From: Bursaphelenchus xylophilus
Taxonomy: Eukaryota; Nematoda; Chromadorea; Rhabditida; Aphelenchoididae
Direction: 5' to 3'
NCBI GenBank assembly: GCA_904066235.2
Contig: CAJFCV020000006.1
Location: forward strand, 1,240,001-1,304,000
DNA length: 64,000 bases
Both the position numbers and the translations under genes were made by a program. Shown here in pieces: positions 1 to 11,943 of the stretch (positions are counted from its first letter, which is position 1; the number at the start of each line of letters is the position of its first letter). Below the pieces are notes generated by a model. It searched no databases, was not told the origin of the DNA, and saw nothing but the letters and a program-made list of their open reading frames with translations.

Positions 1-503
1 TGGGTTTCTCTATGACTTCCCTCCGAGTTTTGGGTACTCTGTCGGCGGCCAGGATCGGTCAATATCTCGGCGGGGCGTGCAAAGCGCGAGCTAAGACTTT
101 CAGGAATTTGTGTGTGGCCTATAGTGGCGGACCTGTGGCAAAAAACGTGCCAATTTGCATCCGGGAGGTATCAAAAATGTGGCAAAATACCTCGCTCTTC
201 AAGTGAAAAAGCTCCGATTTCAAAAGCGCTACCGCTCTTTTTTTGTGAGGGAAAATGCGCGCCTTACAAAACGAATTTTTTTCACTTGGAGAGGGAGGCA
301 TTTTGCCACAGTTTTGATGCTTCCCTGATGCAAAATGGCACCTTTTTTGCCACTGGATTGAGGTCGTCGCTGTACTTTTCTTGTCGGTTCAAAAAAAATT
401 ATTTTGTTTATCATGCTGCACTAAATCTTTATCGTCTGCTATTTCATCTATTTCACTGTTCAAACAACCCGATTTTGCAATGTTGTTGTTCGAAATTATA
501 CGA
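1..503. repeat. Repeat-rich flank with one foldback element
   Basis: No gene is visible here. Positions about 116-375 hold a foldback element. Its left arm reads GTGGCAAAAAACGTGCC and continues to a CAAAATACCTC motif. Its right arm is the inverted form, GGCATTTTGCCACA followed by a TTTGCCACTGGAT end. The same family recurs near 2088-2308, 18479-18700, 23752-23975, 24703-24950, 57925-58170 and 61917-62142. Bases 40-115 are a fragment of the family also seen near 19881-20329. Confidence 0.75.
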
Positions 504-557
504 AAAGATAACTCACTTCAAGGCCCCCCTTTTCTTATCAATTCAAAAATATAAAAG
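504..557 (+). promoter_or_regulatory. Candidate promoter of the lipase gene (GATA sites and TATA box)
   Basis: AGATAA lies near 506-511, CTTATCA (inverse TGATAAG) at 534-540, and TATAAAAG at 550-557, about 35 bases before the ATG at 592. TGATAAG-type sites are bound by the ELT-2 family of intestinal GATA factors in Caenorhabditis, and secreted class-3 lipases are often gut genes. Motif spacing is seen directly; gut regulation is inference. Confidence 0.5.
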
Positions 558-591
558 AAAAGAGTTCATTGCAAAATAAAAACCCTCCAAA

Positions 592-3231
592 ATGCTGCAA
601 TTGCTTGCGATTTGCCTCGCATTCCTCTCGGCATTCGCCTTGTATGATGATAATTTGGCCCGGGACAAGTTCATTGGGCTCGCGTTGGGCGCTCATGTTG
701 TGAATGGCACTGTGCAGAGCTGTTTGGACAAGGTTTTTGATGGTGATGTGCAGGTGAGAAGAATGGCCCCTTAGGGTGAATTTTTCAATTTTGAATTTGA
801 AATTTTCTTTTGGCGACATTTTATACGAAAAATTTCAAAATTTAAAAAAAATATGCAAATTTTAGAATTTTTGGAAAGATTCAAATTTGGAAACGCGGAT
901 GTCGTTAGAAATTAGGATTAAAATTGTCTGTCGGGAAAATAATGTGGGTTCATCGCAGAAAAATTTCACACAGTCGCGCATCAAATTTCCAGCGAGCGTG
1001 GTAAGGCGATGATGGGTGATTATGTACAAGGTGCGACGAATCCACATTATTTTCCCGACAGACTGATAGGTCAAAAAGACAAAAAATAGCCCATCGTTGA
1101 TCTGGAAATAAAAATTTGAAGTCTTATTTTCGAGCAAGCGATTTTTTTATTTTTTTTTATAAACCTAAAGTGCTGATTACATAATAAAAAAAAAATGGAA
1201 AAAAATCCATCTAAAATAGTAATTGTAATACTCAAACTTTGCCCCCCTTATCGGGGATGGCCCGATTCCTATGGCTTTTTCTGTGTTTTGCACTGTGCAA
1301 AAAGTGCAAAAAAAATGCACTGTGGGTTGGCGACAAGCGTGGGAAAAAGTTCAAAATGCACTGTGCGAAAGTGAAAAAATGTCCATGCACTTTATGAAAA
1401 TGTTAAAAAAATTTTTTTGATACCCTGAAATAACATCTTGGAAAAAAATTTTAGGTCCACAAGACCTATTCAGTTCCGTGCAACAACTTGTACTCAAATG
1501 AGACCTGTCTCGCCTACATTGCGATCTACAAGAAGAGCCAAGCAATTGTCATCGGGTTTCGGTGAGTTCTTCGAAAGATTTTTGGCGCGTTAAAAATTGG
1601 AACACCCATTTCCCTGGGGGACAATTTACTGCAGCAATGGAGGGGAGGCGAATAAAACATCATTATAATTTTCAACTACTAGTACTTTGGAGTTTGTCAA
1701 TTTACCAGAGATTATTATAAGTAATTTTCCGGAAAAGACTTGGTCTTTCATACAGAGGAGCTACGATTTTTATAGTACACAACATGTTTAAAAATTCATG
1801 AAAATAAAAAAAAGTTTTTTGCATAGCCCTCTTATTATCTGATGGGTTTTCAAATCGTAAGCTCAAATTTTCAATTGTTGAGCTATGTATACGTCTGTCG
1901 GGAAAATAATGAGCACTATGTCGCAGCGAAAATCGCATCGCCGACGAGAAAATGAGTTGTCTCGTGGGGAAATAAAATTGCTTTTCATTTCAGCGACACG
2001 ATCAACGAAACTGAGCTCATTATTTTCCCGGCAGACTGATAAGTTTATGTTTAATATAGGATGTCTCATCTGGTGGGCAGAGCCCTGTACAGTGGCGGAC
2101 CTGATCCAGTGGCAAAAAACGTACCATTTTGCATCCGGGAAGTATCAGAAACGTAGCAAAATACCTTCCTCTCCAAACGAAAAGACTCCGATTTCAATGG
2201 ATTTTCTTTTTACTTTGGAGAGGGAGGCATTTTGCTACATTTTTGATACTTCTTGGGTGCAAAATGGTACATTTTTTGTCACTGGATCAGGTCCGCCCTT
2301 GCGGTCATTTTGAGCAAAAATTGGGGCCAATCCGTGACGGCAAAGAAGCCCGAAACATCATGGTCCAAAGTGGTCTAAATCCAGCAATTTTTAGAGGCAC
2401 AGTATCCGGCGATCAGTTCAAGGAAGAGGTCGTAAAAACACTGTTCCGCCCGCAAGTCCGTCTCTTCCACGACAAAGTTCTGGTAGCGCAGTATTTCGCG
2501 GAGACATTCAACTTGTTCTGGTCGAAGACGGCGCTCAAAAACGACCTGCTGAAACTGGAGTTGCTGCGGCTGAATTCCTACCGTATTTGGATCACCGGCC
2601 ACTCGTTGGGCGGCGCGATAGCTGCGCTGACCGCCACGCAGCTGGCCTTGTCCTATCCGCTGCTGAAGCCGAGAATTAGCTTGTATACTTTTGGGCAGCC
2701 GCGCGTCGGGAACCGCGAGTACGCGGCGCTACACAACTTGGAGGTGGAGGAGTCCTACAGAGTTGTTCATAATCAAGACTTGGTGCCGAATATCCCCTTC
2801 CCACTGATGAATTATTATCATCATGACAATGAGGTGGGTTTGTAGAGATATGATCGAATTTCCATACGATTGTATATACTGCTGTTTTCATAGCAGTCGC
2901 TCAAGTGAAAAGCAATTTGATTTTGCCGACACAATTCATTTTCTCGGCGGCGATTTTCGCTGCGGCAGAGTGCTCATTATTTTCCCGACAGACTGATAAT
3001 AATAACATAGGTCCAAGTGCCGCACTTGGAGCACTTGCTCTGTGGAAAACTTAAAAGTCCTATTTTCAGATCTACTACAAGAACGACATGTCCGTGAAGA
3101 AAGCGTACGCGGTCTGCAGTGCCGAAGACCAATCCAAGCTCTGCCAAGGTGGAAATCAACCGTCCATGGAGATCAAAGACCACTTGAACTACTTCGGAAT
3201 TGACGTTGAGAAACATTGCGATGAAAATTGA
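592..3231 (+). CDS. Secreted class-3 (fungal-type) triacylglycerol lipase
   Basis: Four exons: 592-753, 1455-1561, 2395-2833 and 3070-3231. All joins have GT/AG borders and matching phase, giving 289 residues. Residues 1-17 form a signal peptide (MLQLLAICLAFLSAFA). The oxyanion segment GFRGT is at about 88-92 and is split by intron 2. The nucleophile elbow GHSLGG places the catalytic serine at 160. The acid is the aspartate of NQDLVPNIPF at about 218, and the histidine is one of the pair in YYHHDNE at 232-233. The length fits nematode secreted lipases, which hydrolyse acylglycerols outside the cell or in the gut lumen. An AATAAA signal lies at 3255-3260. Introns 1 and 2 carry whole inverted-repeat elements and intron 3 a half copy, all outside the splice sites. 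The physiological substrate cannot be read from the sequence. Confidence 0.93.
926..2999. repeat. Inverted-repeat elements within the lipase introns
   Basis: Intron 1 holds a whole copy of the GTCGGGAAAATAATG-ended element (926-1068; inner base series GTGG) and, at about 1313-1410, one end of the GCACTGTGC-rich family with its CATGCACTTTATGAAAAT terminus. Intron 2 holds a whole copy of the other subfamily (1893-2041; inner series GAGC) and a GTGGCAAAAAACGT-type foldback (2088-2308). Positions about 1590-1820 belong to another repeat that is also present near 4240-5880. Intron 3 holds a right-hand half copy only (about 2907-2999). Confidence 0.8.
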
Positions 3232-3260
3232 CCTAATTTATATTACCCATGGATAATAAA

Positions 3261-4143
3261 TTTTGCAAAAAAAATTTTTCGTTTCTGTTTAAAATTTGCA
3301 AATATTTTGTGCAACATACTATAAAGCTGGTCATGTAAGGATCTATTTTTCCCCCAAATCGCAATTTTCGGTGCCCAAAAACATCAACGCCCAAATCGAA
3401 AAATTGGCGTCGGCTTAAGACCACTGATAGTCTGTTGGGAAAATAATGAGCAATCTGCCGGAGGTGTCCCGGATGCAAAAAGAAACTTTATTTTACTGCA
3501 CCAAAATTAATTTTCTTGCGATTTGTCCGATTCCACCTTCGGATAGAAAAGAAATAAACGAGATGGCTTATGGTCTTGTGGTGGTCTCTGCAGTCTTACC
3601 ATCAACTCCTTCTACCTGAAAATTACCTTCAACTCCTTCTACCTGAAAATACTTGGCCTTCCAAGTGGAAGGTTGCGGATGTGGACGGCGGGTAATCGAT
3701 TGTTTTCGTACCACTTTGAAATCAAGACGAGAATAAACGATAATCAACTCGAATAGATAACTTTATCAAGAAGAGTAACAAATACTAAAAATAAAATTAA
3801 AATAGCAATTCAAAGCAATAGCAAAAACACAACGCTACAACAACACTCTACACGACCACTGCTACAACAACATACAATACAATACACACGATAACTGATC
3901 AATCAAGATGGGATAAAACCTCAGAGAAGGTTACGGTTCCGTGATTCAGACGCTTCGCTGCGGGATCTCTCCATGGAACATTCTCGAACATCGGCGAAAA
4001 ACAGCTGGGGAAACAGATGACACGGGGACATCTCTCCCTCCATAAATTCCATCGGGTTGACACATCGTGGATAACCCCAGGTTCAGTGGAATCGACACGA
4101 TTTTCGATGCGACAGAATGCTCATTATTTTCCCGACCGACTTT
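3261..4143. other. Intergenic stretch with element fragments and one unclassified repeat
   Basis: A solo left end of the 30-bp-ended element lies at 3428-3458 and a right half at about 4093-4143. Bases 3527-3660 resemble 61425-61560: both share a GTCCGATTCC start and a TTCTACCTGAAA motif, the latter duplicated here. The rest (about 3660-4090) is rich in CAACAA-type sequence and holds no open frame that I recognise. A retroelement terminal repeat is possible, but I see no partner copy. Confidence 0.5.
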
Positions 4144-4239
4144 TACACAGGTGAACTATGAATTTCTGAAACAAATTTGAGTTTGCGATTCGCAAATGTA
4201 TCGGTGATACGAATGTAATCTTTTTTCCGAGGCACTATT

Positions 4240-5885
4240 CAAGATGAGGAGAGGTGCATGCAAAGAACAAAAAAAAATTATTTGTTTTTTTTATTCCGCG
4301 AATTTTTAAACATGTTGTGGCCTGTAAAAAAGTGCACTTCCTCTGCACTAATGACTAATTTTTTTCGGAACCTTACATGTAATAATCTACTGGAAATTGA
4401 AAAATTTCCAAGTACCATTATATTATACACTGAAAGAAAAAACATCATATATTTTTGATGTTTTTCATCAGTCTATTAGAATTTGATGAAAACATCAAAA
4501 AAAGTTTTTTTGATGTTTCGTTTCATCAAAAAGAAAAAAAAATACGATATTTTTTTTTGATGTGGGGCACATCAAAAATTTTTGATGTTAGGAAAATCAA
4601 ATATTTCTGATGGATAATTTATCAAAAAACCATACAAATACTGCTATTTACACAATTTATTCGAATAAACCGTTTGTAAAAACACAATTTAAGTCAAATT
4701 ACAGTCATAGCAAACCTTGACTACGTCGCGTTTAACTCCATGGAACGGCCGTTTCTTGCGCTGATCCAAGACGACGATTGGAAGAAAGGGTCGGGTTGAT
4801 TGCGTCGAAGTTGAACAAGTCATTACCAACATCATTACCGTCGGGCATCTGCATCGCATGGCCTAAAAATAAAACCTACTACAATATAAATAACTCACCC
4901 GTTTGATGAATTCCGGCTTCTGATCGGTCAAATACTGTCTTTCCATTGGTGATCCAGCGTCTTGACGGCCCAGCTCTACAAATAAACAATATTATTTTGA
5001 CTATCACCAAGCGCAGATCTAATCGAAACGGGATCAGGGAGCTCCATAGACCGTATTTAAAAAATCTCTGGACAAAATTTCGGAAAATTTTTGGAATTTT
5101 CGACATTTCCCATCACGTATGCCCAAACACCAAGTACAATATAAAAAAACTCACAATTTAGGTCCGATAAACGCTTGGTTCCTCCGGTATGACTATTTTG
5201 TCGTCAAAAACGCTTTTGCGGACTGGATAAACGTACGGGAAGGCGGTATGCTCTTCGTCCAGCATACACAAAGCTCAGGTCCAAACCAGCGAAGGCGGAT
5301 AAGCATAACATGCCCAGCAATAAAAAAAAATTAATCTGAATTCCAAAGAATTACATAATTCAGAGACTAAGCTTACCTCAGTCTTCGTTGCGATTTAGAG
5401 TATCTGCTTATCATTGCCGCCCAAATAAGTGATCTAAAAATTAAAGAAAACAACAACAAAACTCGCTTACCTGATCTACAATCCTGACAATCACGATCTT
5501 TTACAAGAAATCGACGATTTATGAGGCATCTTATCGTGTAACAACCAACTTTATAAAAATTCGACTGATTTCCTTTTTCTGTGTTGTGCGTACGCACATG
5601 TGTGTCCTTCCTTTGGAGTTCAATTGGCAAATTGGAATTCGATAAACCCAAAAATCAAAAAAATTTTTTTGATGAAAACATCAAAATTCCAGCTTTTGAT
5701 GTCGTGGACATCATAAATGCGTGATGTTTTATTTTGATGAATTTGAATTTGATGTTTTTTCTTTCAGTGTAGTTGAAAATTATAATGATTTTATTCGCCA
5801 TTGCTGCAGTAAACTTTCCCCCAGGGAAATCGGTTTGGTGGAAACGTGAGGCGCGAAAGGGCGGTACTTGAAGTGCCAAGTGCCC
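4240..5885. repeat. Repeat interrupted by a TA-flanked element
   Basis: The two outer parts (4240-4427 and 5770-5885), read in reverse, match the single uninterrupted repeat at about 1590-1820. Shared segments include CATTATAATTTTCAAC and ACAACATGTTTAAAAATTC. Together they are one repeat copy split by the insertion at 4428-5769. Confidence 0.7.
4428..5769. mobile_element. 1.34-kb non-autonomous Tc1/mariner-like element
   Basis: The element begins CACTGAAAGAAAAAACATCA and ends with its exact inverse, and it is flanked on both sides by TA (4426-4427 and 5770-5771). The first about 190 bases and last about 120 bases are rich in TTTGATG/CATCAAA and could pair. The interior (about 4640-5630) is unique within the window, and I find no transposase frame or DDE/D motif. 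TA duplication with short inverted ends is the hallmark of Tc1/mariner-type transposition. The superfamily call is inference because no coding sequence supports it. Confidence 0.7.
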
Positions 5886-5889
5886 AGAC

Positions 5890-8030
5890 AGAATTATTTT
5901 GATCTCGTACTAGTATGTATATTTTTGTAAAGTGCATGGACATTTGTCACGGTCCGCACCATGCGCAAAAAAACTGCCATTTTGCATGTCGCCTTTTTTT
6001 TGGTTTTTGTACTGTGCGGCGAAATAACAAAGTTTCAACTACTAGTCGTTCCATAAAGTGCGTGGATTTTTTTTGTCGCAAATTTTCCTAAAGACTTGGT
6101 GCTATATAGTACTATCTGATACTATGTAGTACGAGGTGAAAATATGACTTTTGACGTTAATGGTGTTGTTCTGGTAATCAGTAGTTCTATTTTTAAACCG
6201 CAAGTTGCCGGAAAACCGGCAACTGGCTCTATGCGGTGTGAAAAAAGGCTGAAAAAAGTCTACGCACTTTCTGGAACGACTTGTAGTATAGTACAAAGGA
6301 ACGCTTCCGAGTTTGACACTCCAATTTTCTTTCGAGAATAACATTACAACAAATAATGTTCATGGCGTACGTTTCACAGTTTTAAAAATGAGCTGGCTGG
6401 ATGTTTTATGCGTTTGGATAGCATGAGGTGTTAATTAGAGCGAGGTTTTTTTGTTTTTACAGGGGAAGTAAATACTCAAGTGTGACGATCAAATTTTCTT
6501 TAAACTTTGCTCCCGCTTCGGGCATAGGCCACACATCGATTCATGAAAATTTTCGGATTAGGTCCGGTTTTGCCCCCAAGACGTTTTTGGCCCCAAACCG
6601 GTTGTGGCTGGGCAGATTGTGGGTCAATTGGCGTTGGTACAAGCTGCATAGTAATTGAGGTACTACATATTAGAACTTGATTACTATATTCAATTTCTAA
6701 AATTAAAAATTATGCATTCAGAAGTGAATGCTGTTGGTTTGAAGCCCAGTACTGCTCAAAAAATATTTTTTTAGCACTTGGTACTATATAGCACGAGGTG
6801 AAAATGAAGCCAAAGCGCGTTAATGCTGTTGGTTTGAAGCCTAGTGCTGCTCAAAAATGCCGTTGGTTTGAAGCCTAGTACTGCCCAAAAAATGTGTTTT
6901 TAGCACTTGGTACTATATAGCATAAATTTGTTTTTTGCACAGAATGAACTTCTGATCAGTACTGCATACTAAAACAACGGCATTAACGCGTTATGGCTTA
7001 ATTTTTACCTTGTGCTATATAGTACGAACTCGTACCATACAGTACCAAGTCCTTAAAACATATTTTTTGAGCAGTACTGGGCATCAAACTGACAGCATTA
7101 ACATCTGAATGCATAATCTTTAATTGCACTGGAGCCATCGCGGCAATTCCCGTTTTTGCACTAGCGACCTTGAAAGTTGCTCGCTGCAACTTTCGCGCGC
7201 GACATAAATGTCTCGGACTTTATGGCGCCACTAGTACTAGTCGCGTCATAAAGTCCGTAGAATTTTTCACACTGCGTTTTCTTTGCGCGTCGCTGCAACT
7301 GCTCCTTTTTTGGCATTCACTTTTCTGCGAGCACACCCCGCGTTGCCGCCGAAAACATCCTTTTTTTGGCGATGCGAGACATTTTTTCATCTTCCCGACA
7401 GCCTTATAGTATTAATTTTAGAAAATTGTGTCAATTTTTAGTCTCCGAAAGTCCAAAATTTGTCTAAATTTGGTGCCAAGTTCAATTAAAAATTTGAACT
7501 TGGGTTACTTGATTACTTCCCTTTGTTAATTCAAAGTTTCGTGTGGTGACCTTACCGTAACCTATTAATTTGTCGTTTGTTTACACAATCTCTTCGTGTC
7601 CCAAAATATCGCAATGTTTTGGAATGGCACTCACGTTTCTGGGCCAAGGCCTTTTTTTCTCAAAAAGTAGCGCGGCCAAGATCTTTTTCCGGCTTGAATA
7701 GGGGTAATTTTGAGTTTGGCGACTTTCATGAAAGACCAACAAGGAGGGACAATTTGTGGGAGTCCCATGTTATTTAACTTGTGATTTACTATTTTTTCTG
7801 TAGGGATTAGATTACTTGACCGTTTCAGTTCGAGTTCAAAGATCAGGCTTCGGGGGGACTTGAACTTGGTGGGTTCGCGGACTTGAACTCAGGTTTTGTC
7901 GAGCTTTGATAGTACATATATAGCATCGTTCTGTCGGGAAAATAATGAGCACTTTGTCGCAGCGAGAATAACGCCGCCGAGAAAATGAATCGTGTTGCGG
8001 AAAAATCAAATTTCTTTTCACTTTTTTAAA
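5890..8030. repeat. Mosaic of short palindromic repeats
   Basis: No gene is visible. The stretch includes GTGCATGGACATTTGTC ends (about 5932-5950) and the CTATATAGTAC / GTACTATGTAG family (about 6090-6140, 6780-6800 and 6890-7060). It also has a unit at 6355-6480 that recurs at about 39310-39470, and a GCGTACGTTTCA motif. A degenerate element end (TCTTCCCGACAG) lies near 7395, and a left half of the 30-bp-ended element at about 7929-8020. Two facing copies at 6780-7110 form an imperfect inverted repeat. Confidence 0.6.
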
Positions 8031-8071
8031 AGTTTATAGCCGGATTAACACAAAGAAAACAAAAGTAAAAA

Positions 8072-8155
8072 CGGCACATGATTTGAGCTTGGAAAGACTC
8101 CAATCTGCAACCTTTTGCGAAAAAAACGAGCGCACTGACCACTCGGCCACTGCTT
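8072..8155 (-). tRNA. tRNA-like (probably pseudo or SINE-like) sequence
   Basis: Read on the minus strand, it contains TGGCCGAGTGGTCAGTGCGC, a good match to a pol III A box and D-arm. About 50 bases further on lies GCTCAAATCA, a B-box-like T-arm, followed by a T-run near 8066-8071. The anticodon region has a run of seven Ts and does not form a convincing stem, and the acceptor ends do not pair well. A functional tRNA is therefore unlikely; a degenerate tRNA or a tRNA-derived repeat fits better. Confidence 0.35.
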
Positions 8156-8974
8156 CACACTTAATATCGCTCCTTTTCCGGGATCCCTGCACGTCAAACT
8201 GATCGTGAGATAAGCTAAAACAGGTGAATGGATTGGCAATTTGCCAAAAAAAGACGCGAAAAAACGTTTTGTCGGGGGAGAAATGGGGAATTTTTGGGGC
8301 GAGAGAGTGCGCTTTTGCGTGTCTTTTCTCTCTCTCTTTCTCTGCGAAATCAAGACGAAGTGTAAAAAACCGATAGCGAAGGGTCTATTCCGGTCACCGG
8401 ACTCCTCAGTTTGACGTGCCCTGTCCTTTGATTTTCGTCCAAACTTTGAAGCCGATTTTCTCGGCTCTTTTTCTCGGCCGCGCAGAAATTTCCCCTGATG
8501 AAAAAAAGCTTGTGTCGCAGCGGTATTGCATTTGCACGGTGCAAAAGATCAAATGCACCCCGCAACCCGGGGTTTTCGAGGAAAAGCGACCCACGTCAAA
8601 AAGTCTACGCATATTTGAAAAAAAACGTAATACAGTGCGGGGAGCGAAAAAATTTCCATGCACTTTATGAATTTACTATAATAAAAAATAATAAAAAAGG
8701 TCCATCTCGTCCATATGAAGGTCCCAAAAGTCCGACCTAAGGGATGAACTTGGGTTGTTGTTGTTGTTCCATTGATCCATAATAATTTCTCGGAAGCCCT
8801 AAGCCCATGATCTTTCCTGTTTTGCGAACATTCTTTGGCCCATAAAAGGACTAATTGACGCCTTTTAAGGGCCCTCCTTTCCCCGGGATTGCCAATAATT
8901 TCGGATGAACTCCATTTAGGCCGGCTTTTCGTACCGTAGGGCGCTCCGGAGTGGTCGACCGACCAATCTGAAGC
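8156..8974. other. Intergenic, no gene recognised
   Basis: A run of short pyrimidine repeats (CTCTCTCTCTTTCTCTG) lies near 8325-8345. A fragment of the GCACTGTGC-type family lies at about 8527-8675 and ends at CATGCACTTTATGAATT. The segment 8690-8970 is unique within the window and holds no credible frame. Confidence 0.5.
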
Positions 8975-9050
8975 AGGCTTCGAACAGGACGCTCGGCTTC
9001 GAACAGAACGCTCGGTTTCGAACAGAACGCTCGGCTTCGAACCGAACGTG
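8975..9050. repeat. 19-bp tandem repeat, four units
   Basis: The unit CGGCTTCGAACAGAACGCT is repeated four times head to tail with one or two substitutions per unit. It lies in otherwise unique intergenic DNA. Confidence 0.8.
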
Positions 9051-9396
9051 ATGCCACTTTTCCCAGCACACACTCAAAACTCCACCGCTTACATTTTTTC
9101 GCGTTGATGTTGCCAATTAGCGCTTTGTACTCCACGGAAACCCCCCTCCGAACTTTTAATGGCCGCGGTTTGGGGATGCTTGCAGTTTGGTGTTGAACCT
9201 GATTCATCGCAGAATTTGTAGTTAATTATCTCTCGGAATGACTAATATTCGTCACTTTTTTCCGAACTTTTTATGTTATCATCTTGTACCAGTCATGCCA
9301 GGTATCTTCCAAAGAATTTTCACAGTAAACTTTTTTGTTCTGCGACTTCCGGTTTTTGCACTCGCGACATGCACTTTTCCCCATGCCTTTTTTTAG

Positions 9397-11207
9397 CAGT
9401 CTGTCGGGAAAATAATGTGGATTTGTCGCACCATGGAATCTCGCATCATCGCTTCGCGACGGTTTTCCAAGGCTGAAAATTTGGTGCCCGACGGCAAGAA
9501 AGCGAGGCATTTTTTGCCACAAGTCCACATTATTTTCCCGACAGACTGATAAATGTATGCGCGGGGTGTACCGAGCTTCGACGGCTAGCCGCGGCTGTAG
9601 ATTTAAGCGATCGCGATGGGGCAGAAATAAAAAAATTTTTTTGCGACGAATCCACATTATTTTCCCGACAGACTAATAGGCAATTTCTCAAAAGTCCGTC
9701 GATTTTTCTTATCGCCGACGCACAGTGCATTTTGCCTTTTTTTCGCACCGTGCGCCTTTTCGAATGATTTGGCACCGTGCGGTTTGTCGCGCACGAAAAA
9801 TTTGCGACGAGTTTGAAAGATTTCCTTGCGTCGCGGCCATTTTTCGCCCGCACGGTGCAAAAAACTCAAACGCACAGTGCGAAATAATTTGAAATAAGGT
9901 CGCACCGTGCAGAAAGAGGCAGAATGCACTGTGCAGTTTTCTTTGTCCTTTCGATTTTGTCGCAGCTATTGGTCTGTCGGGAAAATAATGAGCACAATGT
10001 CGCTGCGCCAAGTGTGTCGCCGAGCTGAAAAGAAGTTTGATTTTGCCGCGACACAATTCATTTTGGCGATGTGATTTTCGATGCGACAGAGTGGTCATTA
10101 TTTTCCCGACAGACTGAAAATTCCATTTTTTCCACAAACGACATGCATTTTTTCGCGCGACATCGCCAAAAAAACTGCCCGAACTTGATTGCGAGTAGTC
10201 TCTCGCGATCAAGTCTGTCGGGAAAATAATGTGGATTTGTCGCGCCTAAGAATCGCCCATCATCGCATCGCGACGGATAGCTGTAGATTCTATAGATTCG
10301 GTATGTGAGTTCACTGTGCACTGTGCAAATCGTCATAACGAATTTTATCAGTCTGTCGGGAAAATAATGTGGATTTGTCGTGCTTCGGAATCGCCCAATA
10401 TTTTTTTATGACCGCTAGCCGCAACTGGAGATTTGCTGCGCGACTGTAAGACATTTTTTCGCGACAAATCCACATTATTTTCCCGACTGAAGTTTTTTCG
10501 AAATAGTGCATTACATGTATATGTTTCCCATATACATATATATGTTTCCGACCTCTCATCACTTTTTTAAAAACAAGCGGTGTATAAATACACCTAGATA
10601 AATATATCTAACACAAACAAATCTCGGTTTAATTTTGCATGCCATGCCCTCGGCCGAGCGTAGGCGGCCCTCGGAGTCTCCATTTCTCGGCCGTGAAAAG
10701 TGTGGCGAAAAAGATGATTTTATCTGACTTCTCGGGGGCGGTTTCTTCGCCAGATTATAACTCCTTTCAACTCGTGAGGAAGATTTCTCAAACGAATTGG
10801 CGCCGACAAATTACGGTGCTTCCCGTGAAACATTCATTTCACCGAAACGTTGGGCCCAAATTCTCACTTCTTTGCATTTTTTGGGGCGGCGGAAGCGAGG
10901 TGGACGCTCTGGCGGTGGTTATCGGTTTGTCGGGAAAATAGTGAGAACAATGTCGCTGTCACGTCGCTGGGATGAAAAGTGATTCGATTTTGTCGCGACA
11001 CAATTCATTTACTCGCCGGGGATGCGATTTTCGCTGCGACATAGTGCGTATCAGTCTGTCGGGAAAATAACGGCGGATCGTCGCGCCTCGGAATCGCCCA
11101 TCATCGCTTTGCGACTGCAAGCCGCGGCTTGGGATTTGGTGAGCGATAGCGGCGAGGCGAGACGTTTTTCTGCGACGATCCGCCGTTATTTTCCCGACAG
11201 ACCGATA
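9397..11207. mobile_element. Cluster of eight 30-bp-ended inverted-repeat elements
   Basis: Whole copies lie at 9397-9551 (GTGG type), 9971-10117 (GAGC type), 10349-10489 (GTGG type) and 11052-11207 (GGCGG type). Partial copies lie at about 9552-9688, 10212-10290 and 10923-11045. A degenerate end is near 11335. Each whole copy is 140-160 bp, is palindromic at its ends and has a GTCGC-rich interior. No protein is encoded, so these fit MITE-type passive elements. The intervening 9690-9960 and 10560-10920 are GCACAGTGC-rich or unique, without genes. Confidence 0.85.
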
Positions 11208-11943
11208 TTATCTTCCCGAGGGACTGAGAGTGCCCTCATAAGTGCATGGACATTTGCCGCGGCCCGCACTGTGCATTTTGAACTTTTTCCATGCTTGTCG
11301 CGAACGCACAGTGCATTTTATTTCTTTTTTTCGCATCATTTTCCCGATAGACTTGGGGCAGAGTAGGGCCATGATATAGGTCTACGGTGGTATGCACCTT
11401 ATGTTGTGGAGCCTCAAAAGCCTCCACAATTCCCACAGAAATTAGCATAAACCAAGTCATATAAAAGCTATGTCTCGTCACCAATTAGATTTATTAATCT
11501 GATCTCTGTTTCCTTTGTGCGCTGTTGTCAATAAATCATACTTCTAACTTGTGTCTACTATTCCCTTTACCTACTAGGCGTTCCAGAAAGTGCGTGCACC
11601 TTTCGTCGCAAATTTTCCGCACTGTGCATTTGACCTTTTGCACCGTGCAATTCAAAAATCGCAGCGACATAAGCTTTTTTCAATTCTGTCGCCGCGCATT
11701 TTGGGCGCGCGACGACAATTGCACAGTGCAAAAAGAAGAAAAATGCACTGTGCGCCGCGAAAAAAAGTGCACTCACTTTCTGGAACGACTAGTATCAACG
11801 TTTGATCCTACCCACACCTTTCTTGTTGGTGACAAAAGCTGCGATCTCCAGCATTAATATATATTTTTACAAGGCTACCGGGCCTGCAAATACTAGTTGA
11901 AAAATTTGGGATCGTGGGGGCCGGACTTTCCTTTTTATAATAT
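11208..11943. repeat. Foldback with GTTCCAGAAAGTGCG ends and flanks
   Basis: An inverted repeat spans about 11578-11792. The left end reads GCGTTCCAGAAAGTGCGTG and the right end ACTTTCTGGAACGAC, and the interior carries GCACTGTGC and GCACCGTGC motifs. A half copy of the CATGGACATTTGCCGCGG type lies at 11240-11345. No gene is seen. Confidence 0.65.

Noticed and set aside
112..579. 155-codon plus-strand frame before the lipase
   Set aside because: It runs through a foldback element and the promoter and ends inside the 5' leader; no domain is seen.
9530..10562. Several 80-160-codon minus-strand frames across the element cluster
   Set aside because: They are translations of the palindromic element ends (recurring SVGKIM and HYFPDR peptides) and occur at every copy.
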